The notes: generated from the sequence alone by a model not told the origin. A stretch of DNA of 64,000 nucleotides from RHLJ01 sp048058975 (GCA_048058975.1 JBLLNP010000015.1:1-64000), one strand, 5' to 3'; counted from the stretch's first letter, positions 7,527 to 17,552 are shown. Numbers and translations: made by a program.

Positions 7527-9266
7527 TTATTTATTTCGGATTTTTTCCCTTAAGCCACTTCTTCGTACCACACTATGCTGTACCGCAGAAGAAATAACTG
7601 GTGTATTTCCTATTACAAGAACACTTTTACGGGCTCTTGTTACAGCCGTATATAAAAGTTGCCTAGAAAGCACTCTATTCGGAGTATTTGAAAGGATTAT
7701 TGCTACATGATCATACTCAGAACCCTGGCTTTTATGTACTGTTATAGCAAATGAACTTTCAAAATCGGATAGCCTTGAAGTTACTGGTTTTGATTCTCTG
7801 GATTCAAAATTCAAGACAAATCCATTTTCCGAGTTATCCGGCATAGCAAAACCGGTCTCACCGTTTCTAAGATTCAATACCCATTGATTTCGGGTTAAAA
7901 TAATCGGCCGGCCATCGTACCAGAACTTCCTGGTTGATATCCCCAGATAGTCTCTGATAGCCAATTCTGATCTCCTGTTTAATTCTTCAACTCCATAAGG
8001 TCCTTTCCTTAATGCACATAAAATCTGGTATTCTTTATAGCCTTCATGACTAAATCCATTCTTTTTCATTTCCCGGAAAGGGTTTAGCACATATTTCTCA
8101 AGTAGTTCCGAAATACTTTGATTCGAAGCTTCTTTGAATTGAATATCCGGAAATTCTTTGCTTTGCAACATTCTGATCACACTCTCATCATTCCCTTTAA
8201 TAATCGCTTCGGATAAAATTCCTATTCCGCTGCTTTTACCAAAGCGACGACTTGTTACCAGTTCAACAATAGAATCGTTGATTCCCGAAGCGGAATCCCC
8301 GCCTTCAAAATCAACACTTATAACAGAAGAAATCTGTTCAGAAAAGGAATTTGTTGAACCTGAGCAAATATCTCCTAAAATGGAGCCTGCTTCCACTGAG
8401 GCTAATTGGTTCTTGTCACCCAGAAGTATCAATTTTGTATGTATTGAAGTAGCTCTTATCAAACTTATCCAGAGATAGATATCCATCATGGATGCTTCGT
8501 CAATAATCAAAAAATCGTATGGAAGTGTTCGGTCCTCATTGAATCTGAATTCGCCCGACACTCCTTTAGCCTCAAGTAGAGAATGGATGGTTTTAGCGGG
8601 TTCTATTTCATCCGGAAACTCTTCGCTAAATACTTCATTAAGTCTTTGAGCAGCTTTTCCGGTTGGTGCTGCTAAGGCTATTCTAAGAGAGCTATCTTTC
8701 TTTAAATGACTCTCGATAATCTTTTTTACAGTATATGTTTTACCAGTTCCGGGACTTCCGGTAATAATCACTAAATCCTTACAATGAGAAAGCTGCACCG
8801 CTACCTTTTGCCAGTCATTTTCCCCGCTATCTTTAAATAAGCCATCAATTTCAGCCAAATCTGATTCCTGAATTTGATGGGTTACTTTAGCTTTTTCATT
8901 AAGCCAGTTTGAAAGCTCCAGCTCGTACTTCCAGTATTTATGGAGATATAAAAGTTCATTTTCAAAAACAAAAGGAGTTAATGAAGAGCCATTACCTACC
9001 AGCGGACTTTCTTTTAAAGCTGTGACTAACTCAGAAGCACTCACAGTTACCAACTTTTTGGAACTCAGAAAGCCATGGATATCAGAAATCGACGCACAAA
9101 TGTGACCATTCAAGTGGTAATGCATAACCGCAATTCCGGCTCCGATAACCAAATCTGATTCTTCTCCTATCTGCAATAAGTAGTGGGCAAATTCAAGCTC
9201 CTGAAGTGTGATCTCTTCCTTCTTTTTTAAATCCTCCAACAATGAGATGATATTATACATTTTCAT
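7527..9266 (-). CDS. recD: Exodeoxyribonuclease V subunit alpha (RecD)
   Basis: A 579-residue SF1B helicase, the 5'-3' motor of RecBCD. Visible motifs are Walker A GSPGTGKT at 170-177, Walker B DEASMMD, motif III LLGDKNQLASVEAG, and near the C-terminus the SH3/UvrD_C_2 part with TVHKSQGSEYDHV and TRARKSVLVIG. The N-terminal 130 residues are the interface domain expected in RecD. The gene overlaps the end of recB by 14 bases, so translation is coupled. Length is close to that of E. coli RecD (608). The complex unwinds and degrades DNA ends and prepares them for recombination. Confidence 0.93.
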   Translation of the reverse strand: MKMYNIISLLEDLKKKEEITLQELEFAHYLLQIGEESDLVIGAGIAVMHYHLNGHICASISDIHGFLSSKKLVTVSASELVTALKESPLVGNGSSLTPFVFENELLYLHKYWKYELELSNWLNEKAKVTHQIQESDLAEIDGLFKDSGENDWQKVAVQLSHCKDLVIITGSPGTGKTYTVKKIIESHLKKDSSLRIALAAPTGKAAQRLNEVFSEEFPDEIEPAKTIHSLLEAKGVSGEFRFNEDRTLPYDFLIIDEASMMDIYLWISLIRATSIHTKLILLGDKNQLASVEAGSILGDICSGSTNSFSEQISSVISVDFEGGDSASGINDSIVELVTSRRFGKSSGIGILSEAIIKGNDESVIRMLQSKEFPDIQFKEASNQSISELLEKYVLNPFREMKKNGFSHEGYKEYQILCALRKGPYGVEELNRRSELAIRDYLGISTRKFWYDGRPIILTRNQWVLNLRNGETGFAMPDNSENGFVLNFESRESKPVTSRLSDFESSFAITVHKSQGSEYDHVAIILSNTPNRVLSRQLLYTAVTRARKSVLVIGNTPVISSAVQHSVVRRSGLREKIRNK

Positions 9267-12200
9267 CTCCTTTCAAGAGTTTGTCCAAAGAAAGTATAAT
9301 CTCTTTTTCTGGTTTATGATAAAACACACCGCTGCCTGGATCTGAAGGATTAACGCCTCTTAAAAAAAGATAGAGCGCTCCACCAAAATGAGACTCGTAA
9401 TCGTAGCCAGAGACCGATTGCTCGAGCATGCGGTGCAAAGCCAGAGTATAAAGGTGATATTGTACATCGTAGTTTGAATGAATTATTTCCTGCCCCAGAG
9501 CTTCTCTGGAATAATCTTCAAACGAATTTCCTAAATGATTGGACTTATAATCCAGTATATAATACTTCCCTCCGAATCTGAATGTAAGGTCAATGTATCC
9601 TTTCAAGAATCCATTTATAGAGGATTCTTCTTCTAAATCCTGAGTTCCTCTTATAATCTCTATCAGTTTTTGATACGAAATACTTGACGATGGAAGATGA
9701 AATTCTATTTCCGGTAGGTAGTCGCCATACTCTAATTTATTCAGCGAAATTCCTTCAACTAATTGCTGTTCTAATGAATCTGATACAAGTTTCAGAATAA
9801 CCGGAATCCAATCTTCATTTAGGCCTGTCTTTATTGTTTCCTCCCTGATTGCCCCGAAAAGTGATTCTGGTTCGTTGAAAACTATTTTCTCGAATATGTT
9901 ATGGAGCATTGTGCCAACATCAGCCCCTTTTTTCAGGTGAAAACGATCAAATATCTGGATCGAGTCATCGATTTTATTTGATTCTATATCATCATAATCG
10001 AAACCCGGTTTATCTTCTTCAAATGCAATGGCAGTTACAGACTCAGTTAATGATGAAAAACTTCCGATAGAAAAGTGCTGAGACAGATTCTTTCCGGTAA
10101 ACTTCTTTGATGATAGAATTACTTCCTCAGAACCTCCGGTCTTATCTAATTTTGCTTTATTTGTTGATGCAGAACAATATCCAATAGCTTCACTCTCACT
10201 CATTTTCACCAAATGCTCAGTAATTTCATGAGGTTGATTTTTCTTACCGAGCCTGTCCAAAACAACCTCGCTACCTTCAGAAATTGATACAAGAGCAGAA
10301 ATTCCCAAACTATTTCTCCCCATAACATGTACAAAACAAGCAGTTTTAGCCCTGGTAAGGGCTACATACATCAATCTAACTGATTCAGCCAGTTCTTCAG
10401 TCTGGTATTGAAGCTTATGTTCATTTTTTAAAGCTTCGTTCGTTCCCAGATCAATGTAATTTGCTCCGTTCTGATGAAAGCTAATTGGAAAGTTCACTCT
10501 TCCATCTCCTGCGTCCCACAAATAAGGACAAAATACAATTGAATACTCAAGTCCTTTACTGGCATGTACAGTAACAATTTGAACCAATTCTTCATCACTT
10601 TCCAACCGGATCATTTCAGCGTCTTTATTTCTGGAGGGATTTGCCCGTTTAGCTTTGAAAAACCTTACCAAGCTGTGCATCGGTAATTTTTGATTTACTT
10701 CAGCTTTTCGCAGTAATTCAATCAGATGATTTAGATTCGTTATTCTCCGCTCTCCATCGAAATATTTCGCAAGTTTTTTCCTGATTTCAAAAAGATGAAT
10801 CATCTCTTCTGCCATAGCCGAAAAGCCTTTCAATTTCCAAAGCTGATGGAGCTTATCAAAACGCTCAAGGAGTTTCTCCCATCTTTCCTGATCGCCCGAA
10901 AGGTTAATTATCTCAGAAGCGTTAAATCCAAAGGCTTCGGAAGATAACGCAGCACGAATTCCATCTTCAAAATTCAAATTCGAAATAGCCCTTAAAATCA
11001 AATACAAATCATCGGCTTCTCGACTCTCAAATACACTCTCTCTACTTCTTATAACACTTTTTATCCCTCTTTCCCTTAACAAATCCTGGATAACTAAAGC
11101 CTGATCGTGTTTTCTCACTAAGATGGTGATATCACTTTCTTTCACTGAATTTCCATCTATTTCAAAGTTCCCATTTAGTAATTCAATCACTTCAGAAACT
11201 GTAGATTCAGCTACCTCATGCCTTAAATCCCCTACCTTTGTTGATGTACTTTCAATTTCCAAAAACTGCAGGGCTTCCACTTTCTCCCCTTTTTTTGTCA
11301 GCAATGCCAGTGAAGAGTCTTTAGTAGTTGGAAACTGAGCTCTCTTAAAATCTAAAGACGGTAGAATGAACGGCTGTTTTGTATATCCAAACACCGAATT
11401 AACCGCATTAATCATTTCCGGATTAGAACGGTAATTATAGGTAAGGCTATAGCACCGTTCCTGGCTTACATCTTTCTGTGCCCTTAAATAAGTATAAATA
11501 TCTGCTCCCCTGAACTTGTAGATAGCCTGTTTGGGGTCGCCGATCATAAATAAGCTGGTTTCCTCATCTCCCACGTAAAGTGTTTTAAAAATCGAATACT
11601 GAATGGGATCGGTATCCTGAAACTCATCGATCAATGCGACAGGATATTTTTTTCTCAAAAGGCGTATTAACTCCGAATTATCCTGGATGAGCCCTTGCTC
11701 TGTTTTTTGAAGTAGATCATCATAGGTTAACAGAGCATTTCTCTGTTTTTCTGATTCATATTTCTGAATCACTTCAGACGCAACATTTTGAATAAATAGG
11801 CTTTCTAAATTTAAAAAAATGTCTAATTTTTTAAGGTACTCATCCGTTTTTTTAATGAAGGCAAAATCCGGAATTTCATTTCCCTTCGTAACCCGTTCAT
11901 AGAGATAAGAACTGAAGTACTTAATATGCTCATAGGGACTTAGAGTGGCATTTTCTGATCCCAACCATTCTTCAAATTTAGGAAGAAAATACCTGTCTTC
12001 AGCATTAAGGGAGTTCTTATATAAAACCCCGCTTTTTACTACCTCTTCAAATCGTTCTTTTTCTTGCTTAAATGATGATCGTATTGCTACAAAAACTTGG
12101 TGAAGCTTTTCGAAGTCAGAAGCGTATTCTTCAATGCTTTTTACTTCCGGGACTACTTTAGCATAAGGTTTTGAAAGAATCGGGCTAAGTACTCCTTTCA

Positions 12201-12753
12201 GCTTATCCGGATCGTACTTTTTTTCTATAATAAACTTTTGAAAGGCTTGTTTAAATTCACTTTCAGAATCTGCAAAAAACTCCCGCCATACTTTATCGAT
12301 AATTTCCTGAATTAATTCTGAATCATCTGTAAGGATTTCAAATTCCGGAGAAACACCGAATTCAATCGGACTCTCTTTCAATAACCTTTGGCAAAATCCG
12401 TGAATAGTGGAAACTGGTGCCTCATCAAATTTATAAAGCGCTTCTTTAAGGTGAGGTAAATCTGAAACAGTAAACCTGTTTTTAACTTCTTCCAGAAATG
12501 TATCTTTCGGTTTTTCGCCTTCTAAAACTGATATGCTTTCTTTTAACCTGTTTCTTAATCTTGATTTTAATTCTGCAGTAGCTGCTTCTGTGTAGGTTAA
12601 AACCAGGATATTCAGTGGAAGCAGCTTCTTTTCAAGAATAAATCTCACAAATAGTGAAGCGATGTTATAGGTCTTGCCAGTCCCTGCTCCTGCTTCAACA
12701 AGGCCGATTCCCATCAAAGGCGCTTTAAAAATATCGAACTCTTTAGCTTTCAT
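9253..12753 (-). CDS. recB: Exodeoxyribonuclease V subunit beta (RecB), helicase-nuclease
   Basis: A 1166-residue UvrD-type helicase fused to a RecB-family nuclease. Walker A is AGAGTGKT at 21-28. Further helicase motifs are LIDEFQDTDPIQY, IGDPKQAIYKFRGADI, TYNYRSNPEMI, VTVHASKGLEYSIVF and VALTRAKTACFVH. The C-terminal nuclease domain has GYIDLTFRFGGKYYILDYKSN, where the Asp and the Asp-Tyr-Lys are the catalytic residues. It forms the 3'-5' motor and the only nuclease site of RecBCD. It overlaps recC by four bases (ATGA) and recD by 14. Length agrees with E. coli RecB (1180). Confidence 0.95.
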   Translation of the reverse strand: MKAKEFDIFKAPLMGIGLVEAGAGTGKTYNIASLFVRFILEKKLLPLNILVLTYTEAATAELKSRLRNRLKESISVLEGEKPKDTFLEEVKNRFTVSDLPHLKEALYKFDEAPVSTIHGFCQRLLKESPIEFGVSPEFEILTDDSELIQEIIDKVWREFFADSESEFKQAFQKFIIEKKYDPDKLKGVLSPILSKPYAKVVPEVKSIEEYASDFEKLHQVFVAIRSSFKQEKERFEEVVKSGVLYKNSLNAEDRYFLPKFEEWLGSENATLSPYEHIKYFSSYLYERVTKGNEIPDFAFIKKTDEYLKKLDIFLNLESLFIQNVASEVIQKYESEKQRNALLTYDDLLQKTEQGLIQDNSELIRLLRKKYPVALIDEFQDTDPIQYSIFKTLYVGDEETSLFMIGDPKQAIYKFRGADIYTYLRAQKDVSQERCYSLTYNYRSNPEMINAVNSVFGYTKQPFILPSLDFKRAQFPTTKDSSLALLTKKGEKVEALQFLEIESTSTKVGDLRHEVAESTVSEVIELLNGNFEIDGNSVKESDITILVRKHDQALVIQDLLRERGIKSVIRSRESVFESREADDLYLILRAISNLNFEDGIRAALSSEAFGFNASEIINLSGDQERWEKLLERFDKLHQLWKLKGFSAMAEEMIHLFEIRKKLAKYFDGERRITNLNHLIELLRKAEVNQKLPMHSLVRFFKAKRANPSRNKDAEMIRLESDEELVQIVTVHASKGLEYSIVFCPYLWDAGDGRVNFPISFHQNGANYIDLGTNEALKNEHKLQYQTEELAESVRLMYVALTRAKTACFVHVMGRNSLGISALVSISEGSEVVLDRLGKKNQPHEITEHLVKMSESEAIGYCSASTNKAKLDKTGGSEEVILSSKKFTGKNLSQHFSIGSFSSLTESVTAIAFEEDKPGFDYDDIESNKIDDSIQIFDRFHLKKGADVGTMLHNIFEKIVFNEPESLFGAIREETIKTGLNEDWIPVILKLVSDSLEQQLVEGISLNKLEYGDYLPEIEFHLPSSSISYQKLIEIIRGTQDLEEESSINGFLKGYIDLTFRFGGKYYILDYKSNHLGNSFEDYSREALGQEIIHSNYDVQYHLYTLALHRMLEQSVSGYDYESHFGGALYLFLRGVNPSDPGSGVFYHKPEKEIILSLDKLLKGDENV

Positions 12754-15700
12754 TGCTTCTCTCCTTTCGCATTGAAAAAAGGAGTCCAGAATCGATAAGA
12801 CAGTGTTTTAAACCATTCAGAGTCTAAGGGTTGAAAGCCTCTCCATATCAAACTATTGTAGAAATCTGCCCTTTCACTTGGTCTGAACTCGGCGATATCC
12901 CACTGAGAGTATGCTTCTGATAAAGGATCATTTTTCTTCGGGTCCAGATCGCTTTCAACATAAGCTTTGGAAGATTCAGGAAAGAAGCATAAGTGCTCTT
13001 TAGAAGTATGAGCGTCAATAAACCATTGAATCAAATCCTTTAGGATTACTTCCGGCTCCTCTATCTTGCTTAATTGAGTGGTTTTTATTTTTCCTTTTTC
13101 TTTGCTAATGAAAAGTGATTCCTGAAATGTGTTCGGTGCTGCATTCATTACCAGATGCGAAACCCAAAGCCGGATCAAATCTTTTGCACGTTCTCTCCCT
13201 GTTCTCCATAGCACAATTCTGTCTTCGAATAATCCATCTATTCTGCCGTTAATTTCGAATCCCCCAACTTTGATCGAGATCACATCTTCATTAACCGTGC
13301 TCGTACTTTTTTCAGAAACCACTCTATGTAATTCTTCAACTTCTGTCCAGTTCGATCTGAAGCTTGAAATTCCGGGTATTCCTATGGGAATCAATCCTTT
13401 TGAAAAAGAATATTCCAAAACCTGTTCAACAGGCACTCCTTTGTCCAAAGCTTCAGAGATTACAGCGGTTAGCTTATATCCATCAAGACCTGCTATTTTA
13501 AATACCTCTCTGTCTTCAATTTCACTTTCCGAATACCCGTCACTAATCCGTAACTTATTTACTGAAAACCACTTACAAGGTTGAGTAAAAAAAGCAATAA
13601 GATCTTCAAGCTGTATTATCTCGTCATCAAATTCTTTTAAAGGCAGATCATTTTCTTCAAGAAAGGGAGCTTCATTTGTAACTCCATTAGCATTCAAAAT
13701 AGCTAATTCCTTTCTGGAGTTTGAAAAACTTGTAGCAGTTAAAAAGTAATCCCGATGAAACCCGTGAAGTTTTTCTTTTTTGACTTCGATCTTTTGTCCT
13801 GATGTGATCAATACATCCTGCATTCTTTGGATAAATACAGATGGAAGACGTTCGTTTTTACTATGTTCATCCTGACCCAGGAAACTCAAATAGAGGTGTT
13901 CCTCAGTTGAATGTAATACCTCAAGAAATAGAAGTTGATCATCTTTTTTTGTGATTCGCTCTCCTACTTTAGGCGCGTTGTTGATAAGATCAAAAGTCGG
14001 CCTTGCAGGATTTCTCGGAAAGGTGGCTTCGTTCATCCCAAGTATAGCCGTCACTTTAAAAGGAATATTCCGATAAGGAATATAAGAGCTCAATACCACA
14101 CCATGACCAAATCCACTAGAGGTTGCCTGGGAATCATTAAACTGATTAATGAGCCAGTTGCGAACAAGATCAAATTCTACATTGGTTTCCACTTCCGCTA
14201 TTTCTGTAGCTTCTGAAAAATGAGTCAGGGAAGATATCAACCTTGTTCGATCACCTTTAAAAAGTTCTTCCGCCCATGTGATGATTATTTTTAACCAATT
14301 CTGAGGAGTTCTTTTCACTTTTAAGTCATCACTTACTGTCTTAAGGTAGCGAACACATTCAGAAAGCCTGCTTACCAGTTCGAATGATTCGGTTCCGTGC
14401 ACTTTTTCAGCGGGCACATAACCTGAAAACAATTCGAAATCCTCCGGCTCTGTAATATATCCTGTAACGAGTGATAACATCAGTTTTTCAAGCGAATAGC
14501 TCGAATCGTCCGTACTCAATCCATGATGAATGTGAAGCTCCATTACCTGATTCCTGATAAATGCCAGGTCATCTTCAGAAAAGGCAAACTTTTGCCTTAC
14601 GGGTTCTAACCCAAGGAACTCAATAAAAGAGGTGATTTTAAAACTTCCTGAAAGGAGGTTTAACAAAGTTATCAAGGTAAGCTGATGATCGTCCTGATAT
14701 GATTTAGGGGCATAAACAGGAAGGAACGGCTCGCCTTCATTAAACGAAAATATACTCTTTATTAAAGGAGCATATTCGTTCATATCCGGCACCATGATCA
14801 GTATTTCTTCCGGTTTTAATTCAGAATCATTTTCCAAAAGCGTGAGGAGTTCATCCTTAAGAACTTCCACTTCTCTCTTCGGGCTATGACAAGAGTGAAT
14901 TTGAAACAATTCATCAACCTTAGATGAGGAAGATATCTTGTCTAGGAAAGACGTTTTTCCTTCTGTTAATTTGATATTTTCCAATTCAGATATTAATGCA
15001 AGAGAATCAGTTTTTAAGCTTCCCCACTCCTGCCTCAGATTTTCCCAATCTGTGTTGAAAAGATCATTGCCACTTACTTCCCATTCTTCAGAAAAGAAAT
15101 GAACATGACTATGCTCTGATATCGTTTTAATTAGCTCTGAAAAAGGCTTTGAAAAGTGAGAGAGCCCAAAAATAAATAGTTCGTTGGGCAGATTTACTTT
15201 GTTTATTTCGGCAAGAAGTTCAAGAAAAGCATCACTTCTGCTTTTTGCATACCCATACTTTTTTGAAGTTAGTTTTCTCCAGATCCAAAGCTGCCAGAAC
15301 TCATCCGGGTCGCTAGTTGATGTCTTGCCAAGCTCCCAGTTTGCCAGCATCTCAGGCCGATAGACTTGGTATAAATCAAAAACATCTGCTATTTGACTTG
15401 ATAAGTGAAATAAACGTGTTTCATCTTCCAGAACAGGAAGTCTTTTAATTTTTTTTAACTCAGAAGCTTCTGTATTAATGAGCAAATCAAAAATTCTCCA
15501 TTGGAGAGGAAGACGATCAAAAGGAAGTATTTGAGGAGTATCAGGTTTTAGTTCCCGATATATTTTCCATATTAGCTCAGAAGGAAGAATAAATTCAAGA
15601 TTAGCAGAAATACCATGCAATTCAGCTATTTTAAGAGACAACCATTGCCTTGACTCTTTGTTTTGAACCACAATCCATGGTGCGGAAAAAGGATCCTTTT

Positions 15701-15776
15701 TCCTATTTTTTTGAATCCCTTCAGATAATTTTTTGACAAGCTCAATTAATGAATTCGATCGATACTGAAAAAACAT
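12750..15776 (-). CDS. recC: Exodeoxyribonuclease V subunit gamma (RecC)
   Basis: A 1008-residue protein with the organisation of RecC: an N-terminal inactive helicase-like region (WIVVQNKESRQWLSLKIAELHGISAN), the central ILIMVPDMNEYAPLI segment, and a C-terminal inactive nuclease-like domain without the catalytic Asp-Lys pair. RecC staples RecB and RecD together and recognises Chi. It is shorter than E. coli RecC (1122). It is first of the recC-recB-recD run with overlaps of 4 and 14 bases, and starts 60 bases after the small ribbon-helix-helix gene, so it may share its transcript with parA. Confidence 0.9.
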   Translation of the reverse strand: MFFQYRSNSLIELVKKLSEGIQKNRKKDPFSAPWIVVQNKESRQWLSLKIAELHGISANLEFILPSELIWKIYRELKPDTPQILPFDRLPLQWRIFDLLINTEASELKKIKRLPVLEDETRLFHLSSQIADVFDLYQVYRPEMLANWELGKTSTSDPDEFWQLWIWRKLTSKKYGYAKSRSDAFLELLAEINKVNLPNELFIFGLSHFSKPFSELIKTISEHSHVHFFSEEWEVSGNDLFNTDWENLRQEWGSLKTDSLALISELENIKLTEGKTSFLDKISSSSKVDELFQIHSCHSPKREVEVLKDELLTLLENDSELKPEEILIMVPDMNEYAPLIKSIFSFNEGEPFLPVYAPKSYQDDHQLTLITLLNLLSGSFKITSFIEFLGLEPVRQKFAFSEDDLAFIRNQVMELHIHHGLSTDDSSYSLEKLMLSLVTGYITEPEDFELFSGYVPAEKVHGTESFELVSRLSECVRYLKTVSDDLKVKRTPQNWLKIIITWAEELFKGDRTRLISSLTHFSEATEIAEVETNVEFDLVRNWLINQFNDSQATSSGFGHGVVLSSYIPYRNIPFKVTAILGMNEATFPRNPARPTFDLINNAPKVGERITKKDDQLLFLEVLHSTEEHLYLSFLGQDEHSKNERLPSVFIQRMQDVLITSGQKIEVKKEKLHGFHRDYFLTATSFSNSRKELAILNANGVTNEAPFLEENDLPLKEFDDEIIQLEDLIAFFTQPCKWFSVNKLRISDGYSESEIEDREVFKIAGLDGYKLTAVISEALDKGVPVEQVLEYSFSKGLIPIGIPGISSFRSNWTEVEELHRVVSEKSTSTVNEDVISIKVGGFEINGRIDGLFEDRIVLWRTGRERAKDLIRLWVSHLVMNAAPNTFQESLFISKEKGKIKTTQLSKIEEPEVILKDLIQWFIDAHTSKEHLCFFPESSKAYVESDLDPKKNDPLSEAYSQWDIAEFRPSERADFYNSLIWRGFQPLDSEWFKTLSYRFWTPFFNAKGEKQ

Positions 15777-15836
15777 TCGGTTCCGGCATTAGAAATTGGA
15801 GGAGTATAACAAAATGCCGTAGTGAAAGCTGTTTAA

Positions 15837-16103
15837 TTATTCTAAAGATTCCAGTTTTATTGCTTCTTTAAGAAGTTCGTTTGCAGTATGAGAAAATGAA
15901 TCTTCGTGTTCTTTTGCTATACGCTTGATTTGCTCTATAACTTCTGTTTCCAGATAATAACTAACCGTTTTCTTAGCGGAGAGATTTGAAGATGCAGTTT
16001 CCTCACCCGATCCAGCATCAGTTTGTGGAATAAAATCGAATTTTGCTTCAGCTAAAGGCCTGTACCCGAGAGGATTATGCCCCATTGCCGACTTTTTGTT
16101 CAT
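15837..16103 (-). CDS. Small ParA-associated protein, probable ribbon-helix-helix DNA binder
   Basis: An 88-residue protein directly after parA (four-base gap). Residues 1-40 look disordered, with a conserved-looking MGHNPLGYRPL patch. Residues 44-85 fit a ribbon-helix-helix: a strand KTVSYYLETEVIEQI, then two helices ending in SHTANELLKEAIKLE. Small RHH partners such as ParG bind the centromere and stimulate the ParA ATPase, and their flexible N-terminus touches ParA. The position beside parA supports that reading; the fold call is by eye. No ParB of the large KorB type is present. It could also autoregulate the operon through the repeated AGTAAAA boxes upstream of parA. Confidence 0.6.
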   Translation of the reverse strand: MNKKSAMGHNPLGYRPLAEAKFDFIPQTDAGSGEETASSNLSAKKTVSYYLETEVIEQIKRIAKEHEDSFSHTANELLKEAIKLESLE

Positions 16104-16107
16104 CTAT

Positions 16108-16862
16108 CTAATGGCCGTTTTTTATTTCCTTTGCCAACGCTAAATAGTCCTGTGCACCATTACTATTTCCATCATATTCAAAAATCGTTTTATGATGACT
16201 CGGAGCTTCGGCTAATGCAACGTTATCTCTAATAATGGTATTAAATACCTTTTTCCCGAAATAATCTTTGATATGACCAACCACTTCTTTATTCAGGTTT
16301 TTTCTGCTGTCATATAAAGTACAAATAATTCCCCCTACCTCAAGCTTAGCATTAAGGCGCTGTTGTACCACTTTAATCAAATCTAAAAGTTTTGATAGCC
16401 CATGCAAAGCTAAATATTCTGACTGAAGCACAATGAAAATATCCTCTACCGCTGTAAATGCATTCAGGGTAAGTAGCCCTAGATTCGGAGGGCAATCAAT
16501 CAGAACATAATCATAATCAGTTCCTTCTAACTGGGAAAGAAAATTCTTTAATAAACTCTCACGTGCAGGTTCATTGGCTAACTCCAGTTCTGCTCCCGAA
16601 AGCTCCAATGATGATGCAATGTAATCAAAGCCATTATGCTTGATTACCACATCTTCAAGTTTTGTTGATCCTTTAAGCGCCTGATAGATAGTCTTATCCA
16701 GCCTTTGGGAATGCATTCTTAGCGAATAGGTTAGATTTGCCTGGGGATCTAAATCGATCAAAAGCACTTTTTTTCCAGCTTAGCTAATCCTGCTCCAACA
16801 TTAATTGTAGAAGTTGTTTTTCCAACCCCACCTTTTTGATTTGTAAAAGCAATTGTCCTCAT
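16108..16862 (-). CDS. parA: ParA family ATPase, reading frame broken at an A7 run (-1 shift restores it)
   Basis: From the ATG at 16862 the first 32 codons encode MRTIAFTNQKGGVGKTTST and onward, with the deviant Walker A KGGVGKT, then reach A_AAA_AAG at 16767-16773 and stop two codons later (TGA at 16758-16760). In the -1 frame the sequence continues VLLIDLDPQANLT (Walker A') and runs to the stop at 16108. A -1 shift at the heptamer gives a 251-residue protein with the canonical AGLAKL-x-KKVLLIDLDPQ junction. The downstream frame alone has a GTG start at 16767 but lacks Walker A, so it could not bind ATP normally. Other ParA elements are VLIDCPPNLG (Walker B) and VLQSEYLALHGL. The cause may be programmed frameshift, mutation or a sequencing error. 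Confidence 0.85.
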
Positions 16863-17172
16863 TAGTCCGACTTAGTAAAATGACGTATAATTTTTTTTAG
16901 TAAGAGTTTATCCATCCGATTTGTTACACAATACGATATAATTTTTACACTAAAAAAGAATATTGAATTAAACTTTTTTAAGTAAAAAACTCTCGACTCA
17001 CAAAGACTTTTCCAAATAATAGCGATGTATTTTAGAAATAGTAAAAAAGTGACTGATTTAAATCAAGTTAGTATCCCAGAGTATTAGCCCATTTAATACA
17101 GAATTTCCAACCTTTTTAAATACCTAACTTCACTATATTCACCCATTCAAATTCAATTCTTTAATTATTTTA
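16863..17172. promoter_or_regulatory. AT-rich intergenic region with repeated AGTAAAA-type boxes
   Basis: No gene is seen in these 310 bases between the divergent parA and thioesterase genes. The region is strongly AT-rich and carries four similar boxes in the same orientation: TTAGTAAAA at 16872-16880, TTTAGTAAG at 16895-16903, AAGTAAAAAAC at 16980-16990 and AGTAAAAAAGT at 17040-17050. They may be operator or centromere-like sites for the small RHH protein; this is inference from position only. Confidence 0.3.
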
Positions 17173-17544
17173 ATGCGTTTTTTTAGTAGAAAGCTTATTA
17201 AACCTCAGGACCTAAATGCACATGGCACTTTATTCGGGGGTACTGTTCTCAGTTGGATTGATGAAGAAGCTGCAATTTTTGTTTTATGTCAGCTTGGAAA
17301 AGGTAACATTGTAACCAAGTACATGTCTGAGATTAACTTTGTTAACTCAGCTAATTTGGGCGAAGTAATTGAGATTGGCATGGAAACTGTTAAATTTGGC
17401 AGAACCTCAATTACAGTAAAATGTGAAGTCCGGACTAAGTTTGAAAAAAATACCATTATTACCATCGATGAAATCGTATTTGTGCATTTAGATGAATTCG
17501 GCCGACCTAAGCCTCACAATATTACAGAACCCGCTAACGAATAG
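17173..17544 (+). CDS. Acyl-CoA thioesterase, hotdog fold (YciA/BFIT type)
   Basis: A 123-residue single hotdog domain. The signature NAHGTLFGGTVLSWID at residues 15-30 carries the active-site Asn15, His17 and the Gly-rich helix start. KYMSEINFVNSANLGEVIEI and GRTSITVKCEVRT follow as the central strands. Such enzymes hydrolyse acyl-CoA to free acid and CoA in the cytoplasm; medium- to long-chain substrates are usual. The ATG at 17173 begins directly in the conserved N-terminal strand. The next gene starts eight bases after its stop. Confidence 0.87.
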   Translation: MRFFSRKLIKPQDLNAHGTLFGGTVLSWIDEEAAIFVLCQLGKGNIVTKYMSEINFVNSANLGEVIEIGMETVKFGRTSITVKCEVRTKFEKNTIITIDEIVFVHLDEFGRPKPHNITEPANE

Positions 17545-17552
17545 AATTCAAT

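Noticed and set aside
16108..16767. ParA starting at the GTG at 16767 as a complete shorter protein
   Set aside because: This form lacks the KGGVGKT nucleotide-binding motif, which is present in perfect form in the other frame immediately upstream.
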